From: a virus
Direction: 5' to 3' (one strand)
IMG/VR virus record: IMGVR_UViG_3300037222_000123
Coordinates: 1 to 21,347 of that record
DNA: 21,347 bases
Shown here piece after piece: positions 1 through 4,953 of this stretch; positions within the stretch are counted from its first letter, which is position 1, and each line of letters opens with the position of its first letter. Both the position numbers and the translations under genes were made by a program. The notes under the pieces were generated by a model, which saw only the letters and a list, made by a program, of their open reading frames with translations, did not search any database and was not told the origin of the DNA.

Positions 1-2
1 GT

Positions 3-1238
3 GTGATTGCACCTGAGCAGCGCGATGCAGTTACGCCTGCTAAAGAGTACCGTGCTGCATACTTCGATTTCATGCAGAACGGCCGCACGAATGGTCCGAA
101 AAACATTCGCGGTGGAGCAGCAGCTTCAGAGATTGCAAAGCTCGACGCCGCGAAAGCGACTTGGGAGAGCATGACTGAAGAGCAGCGCAGAGCTGTGCAT
201 GTAAAGCAGTCCGCTTTCTCGCGGCTGTCTGCTGAAAAGCGCGACCAGCAAGCTGGCACGCAGAGCATCACATACACTGAAGGCAACCTGGGTGGATATT
301 TTGTTCCCGCAGGCTTCGTGTATGACATCGAGCAGGCCACCAAGTTCTACGCGAACCTGATGGACGGTTCGAGCATTCGGATCATGGAAACGGCGACGGG
401 CAATGTTCTGCCCTATCCGACCAGCAATGACACGAATGAAGCTTGGACGCTGTTGAGCGAAACCACTCAGATTGTGGATAACGGCACGTCGCCGAACTAT
501 CCCACACAGGGTGGAGCTGCTCCGCAGGCTAACCCCGGCAACGTGCTCGCATCGCAAGTCTCTTTCGGCGCATACAAGGGCTCTACTGGCCTTGTCCGCG
601 TGTCTTTGGAACTGATGCAAGACAGCGCATTCAGTCTCGAAGCTTTCTTGAAAGAAGCTTTCGCTGTCCGCCTCGGCCGCGGCTACGAATATTACCTCAC
701 TCTCGGCAACGGATCGAATGCACCTCTCGGGATCATCCCCGCGATTGCAGCTTCCGGCGCCGTTGCAGTGACTGCTTCCGGTTCCAGCACAAATGACGGT
801 GTTGTGGGTAACACTGGCGCGAACAGCATCGGCTGGCAGGATCTTGTGGGCCTGATTCACTCCGTTGACCCGACTTACCGTCGGGGAGCGAAGTTCATGT
901 TCCACGATCAGACTCTTGCTCATCTGAAGACCCGCGTCGACAAGTTCGGTCGGCCGTTGTGGGTTCCTTCGGTGAAAGAGGGAGAGCCCGACCGCCTCGC
1001 TGGTTATGAGTACGTCATCAACCAGAGCATCGCACAGATCGCCGCTTCTGCGACGACTGTTGCATTCGGCTTGTGGAGCAAGTTCATCGCACGCAAAGTG
1101 CGTGATCTCTCCATCGCCCGTCTGGACGAGCGCTTTGCGGATTACGGCGAAGTTGCTTATGTCGGCTTCTCGCGTATTGACTCGCGGTTGATCGACGCAG
1201 GGACACATCCTTTGAACGTACTTGTGCAACATTCGTGA
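3..1238 (+). CDS. Major capsid protein, HK97 fold (5' partial)
   Basis: Forms the icosahedral shell. The frame is open to the left edge, so the true start lies upstream; the GTG at position 3 is only the first start-like codon in the window. The first ~80 visible residues are polar and helix-prone, as in the scaffold-like delta domain of HK97-family capsid precursors. The part from about residue 84 (AGTQSITYTEGNLGGYFVP) resembles the mature N-terminus and N-arm, where proteolytic cleavage would occur. Later segments fit the family: a GRGYEYYLTLGNGSNAPLG stretch (E-loop/P-domain region) and a C-terminal ending in a short beta strand. At least 411 aa are present, normal for a phage capsid. It is followed directly by a terminator, which fits a highly expressed gene. 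Family assignment is from recognised sequence style, not an alignment. Confidence 0.88.
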   Translation: MIAPEQRDAVTPAKEYRAAYFDFMQNGRTNGPKNIRGGAAASEIAKLDAAKATWESMTEEQRRAVHVKQSAFSRLSAEKRDQQAGTQSITYTEGNLGGYFVPAGFVYDIEQATKFYANLMDGSSIRIMETATGNVLPYPTSNDTNEAWTLLSETTQIVDNGTSPNYPTQGGAAPQANPGNVLASQVSFGAYKGSTGLVRVSLELMQDSAFSLEAFLKEAFAVRLGRGYEYYLTLGNGSNAPLGIIPAIAASGAVAVTASGSSTNDGVVGNTGANSIGWQDLVGLIHSVDPTYRRGAKFMFHDQTLAHLKTRVDKFGRPLWVPSVKEGEPDRLAGYEYVINQSIAQIAASATTVAFGLWSKFIARKVRDLSIARLDERFADYGEVAYVGFSRIDSRLIDAGTHPLNVLVQHS

Positions 1239-1266
1239 TTTCAACAATTTACGAGTGTTAAAGATC

Positions 1267-1306
1267 ACTGGATACAAGAGAACCTGCTTGTATCCAGTTT
1301 CTTTTT
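1267..1306 (+). terminator. Rho-independent terminator after the capsid gene
   Basis: A perfect 12-bp inverted repeat (ACTGGATACAAG at 1267-1278 and CTTGTATCCAGT at 1287-1298) with an 8-nt loop is followed by TTCTTTTT. It lies 28 nt after the capsid stop codon. This is the clearest intrinsic terminator in the window. It would cap abundant capsid mRNA while read-through supplies downstream genes. GC content of the stem is moderate, so termination may be partial. Confidence 0.8.
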
Positions 1307-1323
1307 GTAGTAAACTATTTGAT

Positions 1324-1449
1324 ATGAGAATAGGCTCAATTTACGTCATCACAAATTCAGTGTCCGGCAAGATGTACATCGGGCAAACATGGATGACACT
1401 TGAGCAGCGCCTGCACTCTCAATCTGCAAGCACTCCTTCACAAGTATAG
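1324..1449 (+). pseudogene. GIY-YIG homing endonuclease remnant (N-terminal fragment)
   Basis: From the ATG at 1324 the protein starts MRIGSIYVITNSVSGKMYIG, a textbook GIY-YIG entry: beta strand, YVITN, then YIGQT. It runs 41 aa and then hits a stop, whereas a GIY-YIG domain needs about 90 aa with a later catalytic Arg and Glu. The other frames after 1449 give no recognisable continuation beyond scattered polar residues, so this is most simply a decayed free-standing homing endonuclease inserted after the capsid terminator. No convincing ribosome-binding site precedes the ATG. The open frame extends upstream to 1222, but that part overlaps the capsid end and the terminator and is not likely to be translated. 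Confidence 0.7.
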
Positions 1450-1498
1450 TTCTCGGTCTCCCGTCACACTCTGCTGAACATTGTGAGAAGGTGTCGGT

Positions 1499-1714
1499 GT
1501 GTTTGCTCACTGGAGTGTGAATGACGCTATCCGCGCACATGCTTGCGGAGCGCTGCTCGACACACATGCGATAAATGAACTCAAGAGTCTAGAGTTCTGC
1601 CTGCCGTGCAGCGGTGCCTCTTATGACCTCAACGGCCGCTGCTACTATTGCGGCCGAAAGAAGTTGCCACCGCCGAAGCTGCTGACTGGAGCAGAGAGGT
1701 TCGGCACAGCGTAA
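1499..1714 (+). CDS. Small zinc-ribbon-like protein of unknown function
   Basis: A 71-aa frame with a GTG start at 1499, preceded by GAGAAGG (1485-1491) at good spacing; an in-frame TGA at 1484 rules out a longer form. The C-terminal half has two cysteine pairs, CLPC (about residues 33-36) and CYYC (about 48-51), in a context (NGRCYYCGRKK) typical of small zinc ribbons. A proline-rich tail follows. The N-terminal part could be read-through of decayed endonuclease sequence, since it lies right after the GIY-YIG remnant. I cannot name a family. The start codon and even translation are uncertain, but the cysteine pattern and the ribosome-binding site argue for a real gene. Confidence 0.5.
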   Translation: MFAHWSVNDAIRAHACGALLDTHAINELKSLEFCLPCSGASYDLNGRCYYCGRKKLPPPKLLTGAERFGTA

Positions 1715-1740
1715 CAGTTTACTGATTCATGGGGGAACTT

Positions 1741-1980
1741 ATGATACTGGTCCGGATGAAGAATGGGAACCTTGAGAACTTGATCGACGAAGTTGCTCTC
1801 GGCTTTCTCGCGCGCGGTGCAGCAGACAGAGTGAACATTGAACTGAAGAAAGAAGCACTGACGCTGAAAGCAGAATCTCAGGGCGGTGTGTGCGCATGTG
1901 CCGGCATTGAGCTGGCAACATTAGAGCCAAAGAGAGAATCGGCAGTGGTCCGGTTCGTCCGTACGCTCAGAAGCAGGTAA
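1741..1980 (+). CDS. Small hypothetical protein between capsid and connector genes
   Basis: From the ATG at 1741 this is a 79-aa protein (MILVRMKNGNLENLIDEVA...). I prefer this start over the in-frame ATG at 1729 because GGGGGA (1731-1736) lies just before it as a ribosome-binding site. It has a short beta-like start, an acidic helix ending in GFLARGAADRVNIE, then a Cys-containing CACAGIE segment and a basic tail. Small proteins of this form (N-terminal strand, 'DEVA..L...GAA') are common between capsid and connector genes of siphophages and are often unassigned or called head protein. It ends 4 nt before the connector gene, so it is co-transcribed with it. Function unknown. Confidence 0.65.
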   Translation: MILVRMKNGNLENLIDEVALGFLARGAADRVNIELKKEALTLKAESQGGVCACAGIELATLEPKRESAVVRFVRTLRSR

Positions 1981-1984
1981 GAAT

Positions 1985-2713
1985 ATGGCGGGGATTATTG
2001 TTCAAGTAGGGCCGGTCGCAGAGCCGGTGTCTCTCGCAGTAGCGAAGAACTTTTGCCGTGTTGAGCACAATGCAGACGACCTCTTGATCGGTGTGTTTAT
2101 CACTGCGGCCCGCGAAGCTTGTGAGATGTTCTGCTCACGCAGCTTTGCGGTGAAGAGTTACATCCAGACAATGGACTCTTTTCCGTACTACACCGACACA
2201 GCCGTGAGCCAGATGGCATATCCGCCCAGTTACTATTCGCTGCCGATGTACTCTACAACGCTGTGGAACTATTCGCAGATGATTAAGCTTTACTATCCAC
2301 CCGCAATTGAAGTGCAAGGCATTGACTACACAGATACAAATGGTGTGAATCAGACGCTGGAGCAAGACACAGATTTCTTGCTCGACAACATCAATGAGCC
2401 AGCGCGTATCTTCCCACTGCCGGGCCAGATGTGGCCTCCGTGCCTGTATGTTCCGAATGCTGTGCGGATCCGTTTCACCGCGGGTTTCGGCGATACAAGT
2501 TCAAACACGAAAACTGTTGACGGAGAAATTCCGCAGGGTGCTGGATCACAGCCGATGCCCGGACGTGTGCAAGTTGCGATTCTCCAGCTTGTCAATTCAT
2601 GGTATGAAAACAGAGAAGCTGTCACGGCTGCAACACTGAAAGAAATTCCGCAGCATGTGCAGATGCTTCTCTGGTCGATGAGAGTCATGGACATGCAACC
2701 GACGCGCGGGTAG
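1985..2713 (+). CDS. Head-tail connector protein, phiE125 gp8 / HK97 gp6-like
   Basis: A 242-aa protein that would form the ring under the portal (adaptor). The N-terminus is diagnostic: EPVSLAVAKNFCRVEHNADD, then LLIGVFITAAREACEMFCSRSF, the paired helices of gp6-like adaptors. The middle has IEVQGIDYTDTNGVNQTLEQ and a PNAVRIRFTAGFGD strand pair. The C-terminal helix VQVAILQLVNSWYENREAV and the IPQHVQMLL stretch match the longer phiE125 gp8 type (about 180-240 aa) rather than the ~100-aa HK97 gp6. A Tyr/Pro-rich stretch around residues 68-105 (QMAYPPSYYSLPMYSTTLWN) is probably an expanded loop. It follows the capsid region and precedes the head-closure gene, the usual order. Confidence 0.85.
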   Translation: MAGIIVQVGPVAEPVSLAVAKNFCRVEHNADDLLIGVFITAAREACEMFCSRSFAVKSYIQTMDSFPYYTDTAVSQMAYPPSYYSLPMYSTTLWNYSQMIKLYYPPAIEVQGIDYTDTNGVNQTLEQDTDFLLDNINEPARIFPLPGQMWPPCLYVPNAVRIRFTAGFGDTSSNTKTVDGEIPQGAGSQPMPGRVQVAILQLVNSWYENREAVTAATLKEIPQHVQMLLWSMRVMDMQPTRG

Positions 2714-2722
2714 GAGACAATA

Positions 2723-2818
2723 ATGTGGATGCGTGATTGTCCGCAATGCAAGCGCGCTTTGAAGAAGTGGCACCTGAGTGAAGTGCTGCGGTGTTTCTGT
2801 AGTTGGGTTTGGGAGTGA
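2723..2818 (+). CDS. 31-aa CxxC/CxC mini-protein (zinc-ribbon-like)
   Basis: A short frame starting at the ATG at 2723 with a strong ribosome-binding site AGGAGA (2712-2717) 5 nt upstream, ending TGA at 2816-2818, 4 nt before the next gene. The protein carries CPQC (residues 6-9) and CFC (24-26) with Trp residues near the end (SWVWE), a pattern like a minimal zinc ribbon. It exactly fills the gap between connector and head-closure genes. The ribosome-binding site and exact packing support translation; the function is unknown. It could instead act mainly to couple translation of the head-closure gene. Confidence 0.6.
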   Translation: MWMRDCPQCKRALKKWHLSEVLRCFCSWVWE

Positions 2819-2822
2819 AGAC

Positions 2823-3428
2823 ATGGCTTTGAATTGGAAAAGCGGACGGCTAGAAGCTGGCAAGCTGCGGCATCGTATCGACATTGTGAAAGTCTCTCCG
2901 GTGCAAGACAGCACTGGCGGAATCAATCTTTCTGAAGATGTGATCTTTGCTCAGGTGTGGGCTTCAGTTGAAGCAGTCAGCGGAGCTGAGCAACCAGCAG
3001 CCGGCTCTGAGAACTCAGTCACTACTCATCAGGTCATCATTCGCTATATTGCTGGCGCTCCAGACTATCAAATCGGTGTGCCATATGCAGCTGGTCAATT
3101 GGTGAAGGATCCAGCCGGATACTTGCAGCAGTGCATGACTCCGGGAGGCACCGCAGTCATCGCAGACAGCAGCACTTGGAGTGACGTTGAAGGCGTGTTC
3201 ACCGAAGACGGTGATCCGAGCATCGAAACTTTCTTGTGGTTGAATCGCGGAGTTGCTCCGCTATATGAAGGGGTAGATGCTGCGATGCAAGTGTGGTTCA
3301 AAGGCCGCCAGCTTCAGATTACAAGCGTGTTGAATCCTGATGAGAAAAACAAGATGCTCTGCTTGAACTGCACAGAAATCAACAGCAGCAAGCAGCAGAA
3401 GACAAACCAGCCGAGTGGTCTGGCATAA
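2823..3428 (+). CDS. Head-closure/head-tail adaptor (SPP1 gp16 / lambda FII type) with inserted module
   Basis: 201 aa from the ATG at 2823. The N-terminus GKLRHRIDIVKVSPVQDSTG followed by VWASVEAVSGAEQ and THQVIIRY is the standard start of the Phage_H_T_join family, and VWFKGRQLQITSVLNPDEKN with LCLNCTE is its standard end. The family is usually about 105-115 aa. Here about 75 residues (roughly 78-152) are inserted between those halves: YAAGQLVKDPAGYLQQC, a TPGGT turn, STWSDVEG and a later FLWLNRG. This resembles the small beta module (YxxGxxV...G.lqxC...GTxG...W) found repeatedly in phage fibres. The protein would plug the connector and bind the tail. The 4-nt gap to the preceding mini-ORF and 1-nt overlap with the next gene suggest translational coupling. 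Confidence 0.85.
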   Translation: MALNWKSGRLEAGKLRHRIDIVKVSPVQDSTGGINLSEDVIFAQVWASVEAVSGAEQPAAGSENSVTTHQVIIRYIAGAPDYQIGVPYAAGQLVKDPAGYLQQCMTPGGTAVIADSSTWSDVEGVFTEDGDPSIETFLWLNRGVAPLYEGVDAAMQVWFKGRQLQITSVLNPDEKNKMLCLNCTEINSSKQQKTNQPSGLA

Positions 3429-3694
3429 TGGATGACCCGAATCATAATCACAAGAATGAGCCGCTGCGCGAAGTGAGCGTTGAAGTTCTGTGGCAAGCGA
3501 ACCTCAATGACATCCAGACATACTTTCTCAGTGACGTAGCTCGGAGAGTCTGCTGGGGATATGCGATGATGAAGACTGAAGCACCGCCTGTCCGCATAAA
3601 CACAAGGAACCACATTCACGACGGCCGGCACAGAGTCATTGCTGCAAGACTGCGCGGTGAAAGCGTGATCAAGGCCTATGTCTCAGTTGTCTAA
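3428..3694 (+). CDS. Small ParB/sulfiredoxin-like protein A
   Basis: 88 aa. The ATG overlaps the stop of the head-closure gene by one base (TAATG). The C-terminal half, PPVRINTRNHIHDGRHRVIA followed by ARLRGE, has the DGxHRxxAA signature of the ParB N-terminal / ParB-like nuclease / sulfiredoxin fold, in which this loop binds nucleotide or phosphate. The protein lacks the usual first ParB box and any helix-turn-helix, so it is a minimal core. It is followed, with a 17-nt overlap, by a second protein of similar design. The role among structural genes is unknown; small ParB-like proteins do occur in phages, but I know no virion role for them. Confidence 0.65.
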   Translation: MDDPNHNHKNEPLREVSVEVLWQANLNDIQTYFLSDVARRVCWGYAMMKTEAPPVRINTRNHIHDGRHRVIAARLRGESVIKAYVSVV

Positions 3695-3959
3695 AATTCC
3701 GCTAGAGCGCCGAGTTTATGCATCGCACAGAGTTGCTGACTTGCTCTCTCTGCCGATGAATGTGAAGCGGGCAGATGAAGCATTCGCGCATGACCTGAAG
3801 CTTGTCGCGCGGTATGCTGCGATGACCACACCGATGCCGCCGATCCGCATTGTGAAAGTGCCTGGCGGATTCTGGGTTAGTGACGGCGGGCACCGTCTTG
3901 CAGCAGCACGCATGCGCGGTGATGAACTGATACCGACATTAGAGTTTCCGACGGAGTGA
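3678..3959 (+). CDS. Small ParB/sulfiredoxin-like protein B (tandem relative of A)
   Basis: 93 aa from the ATG at 3678, inside the end of the preceding gene. It carries PPIRIVKVPGGFWVSDGGHR (residues 54-73) and then LAAARMRGDE, aligning with protein A (PPVRI...DGRHR...AARLRGE). The segment before it, ARYAAMTTPMPP, also matches WGYAMMKTEAPP in A, so the pair looks like an old tandem duplication. The sulfiredoxin/ParB-like loop is intact. The overlap and short spacing suggest both are made together, perhaps as a heterodimer. No DNA-binding domain or zinc site is seen. Function unknown. Confidence 0.65.
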   Translation: MSQLSKIPLERRVYASHRVADLLSLPMNVKRADEAFAHDLKLVARYAAMTTPMPPIRIVKVPGGFWVSDGGHRLAAARMRGDELIPTLEFPTE

Positions 3960-3963
3960 GACA

Positions 3964-4953
3964 ATGGGCCGCATTCAAAAAGTGAAGATGATTCTGACCG
4001 AGAACCTTGTGCCAGAGAAGGCAGAGTTCGGTAAGGTGTTCGTGTGCAAAGACACTCAGCAAGTCTGGGTGACAGCACTCAGCGGGGAAGTGCTCAATCT
4101 GTCTGACTTGCTTGAAGGCAAGACTGCAACAGTTCGCACGCCTGGTCCGCAAGGTGCTTCTGGAAGAGACGGTGTTGACGGCAGCAATTCTACAGTGCCG
4201 GGGCCGCGAGGGAATGTAGGTGAAGCAGGCAGAGATGGCAAAGATTCAACAGTGCCTGGGCCGAAGGGAGACAAAGGCGACAGGGGAGACAAAGGCGACA
4301 AGGGAGATGACGGCAAAGATTCTGTTGTGCCGGGGCCAGCTGGAAGAGACGGTCATGACGGCAAGGATTCAACCGTTCCCGGACAGAAAGGTGAGCCTGG
4401 CACGGCTGGAAGAGACGGAGCTGACTCAACAGTTGCTGGACCTCGCGGACTTCCGGGGAGAGACGGAAAAGACTCAACAACTCCTGGACCTCGAGGACTG
4501 AAAGGTGATTCTGGCAGAGACGGACTTGACTCAACAGTTGCCGGATCGCCGGGACGTGACGGGCATGACGGGCACGATGGAAAAGACGGCTCGCGCGGAC
4601 TGCAAGGGATCCCAGGCAGAGATGGAAGCAACGGTCATGACGGAAGAGACGGCGACAAAGGTGACAAGGGCGACAAAGGTGATCGCGGTGCTGCCGGCAA
4701 TGACGGCAAAGATTCTGTTGTGCCGGGGCCGCATGGTGACAAGGGAGAAAAAGGGGAGCGCGGGGATGTCACAGTTATCGGGGACAATGAGCTGCTTGCG
4801 GCTGTTCAGCAACTGAAAGCTGAGAAGACGCGGTGGCTTGCAGCTCTTGCAGTTCAGCAAGAGCGCAATGACAGTCGAAAGCATGATGGCCTGCGATCGG
4901 CAGTAGCGTCCGTACTACGGACTCTGAGGGTGGATTCAAATGTCCACAAATAG
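3964..4953 (+). CDS. Collagen-like phage appendage protein
   Basis: 329 aa with GGAG upstream of the ATG. Residues 1-60 form a small non-repetitive head (KVFVCKDTQQVWVTALSGEV looks like a short beta hairpin, a probable anchor or trimerisation unit). Residues 61-268 are almost all Gly-X-Y triplets, rich in GDKGDKGD, GRDG and GHDG, predicted to fold as a collagen triple helix. The array is broken by eight similar breaks of the form (K/A/L/N)(D/N)S(T/V)(V/T)(P/A)G. Residues 275-329 are a helical C-terminus with coiled-coil character (LLAAVQQLKAEKTRWLAALAVQQ). The gene overlaps the following fibre gene by 14 nt. Collagen-like proteins are common in phage fibres; this one is likely a trimeric stalk or virion decoration. 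The attachment point cannot be told from sequence. Confidence 0.85.
   Translation: MGRIQKVKMILTENLVPEKAEFGKVFVCKDTQQVWVTALSGEVLNLSDLLEGKTATVRTPGPQGASGRDGVDGSNSTVPGPRGNVGEAGRDGKDSTVPGPKGDKGDRGDKGDKGDDGKDSVVPGPAGRDGHDGKDSTVPGQKGEPGTAGRDGADSTVAGPRGLPGRDGKDSTTPGPRGLKGDSGRDGLDSTVAGSPGRDGHDGHDGKDGSRGLQGIPGRDGSNGHDGRDGDKGDKGDKGDRGAAGNDGKDSVVPGPHGDKGEKGERGDVTVIGDNELLAAVQQLKAEKTRWLAALAVQQERNDSRKHDGLRSAVASVLRTLRVDSNVHK
4144..4767 (+). repeat. Gly-X-Y coding repeat array
   Basis: DNA encoding residues 61-268 of the collagen-like protein. It is built from degenerate 9-nt units plus longer units of about 45 nt ending in a DSTVPGP-type break. One 30-bp stretch occurs twice without change, at 4308-4337 and 4701-4730, which points to recent unequal recombination or gene conversion inside the array. 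Such arrays commonly change length between related phages. Confidence 0.8.

Noticed and set aside
126-1277. Long antisense ORF (383 aa) opposite the capsid gene
   Set aside because: Exact shadow of the capsid reading frame; no start signal, no recognisable protein, and all other genes are on the + strand.
1222-1323. Upstream part of the GIY-YIG remnant frame
   Set aside because: It crosses the capsid stop and the terminator hairpin, so it is unlikely to be translated.
4056-4631. Proline/serine-rich antisense ORFs
   Set aside because: These arise from the complement of the Gly-X-Y repeats and have no independent support.
4144-4767. CRISPR-like short repeats
   Set aside because: Repeats are codon-phased and code for Gly-X-Y; spacing is irregular and there are no unique spacers or Cas genes.
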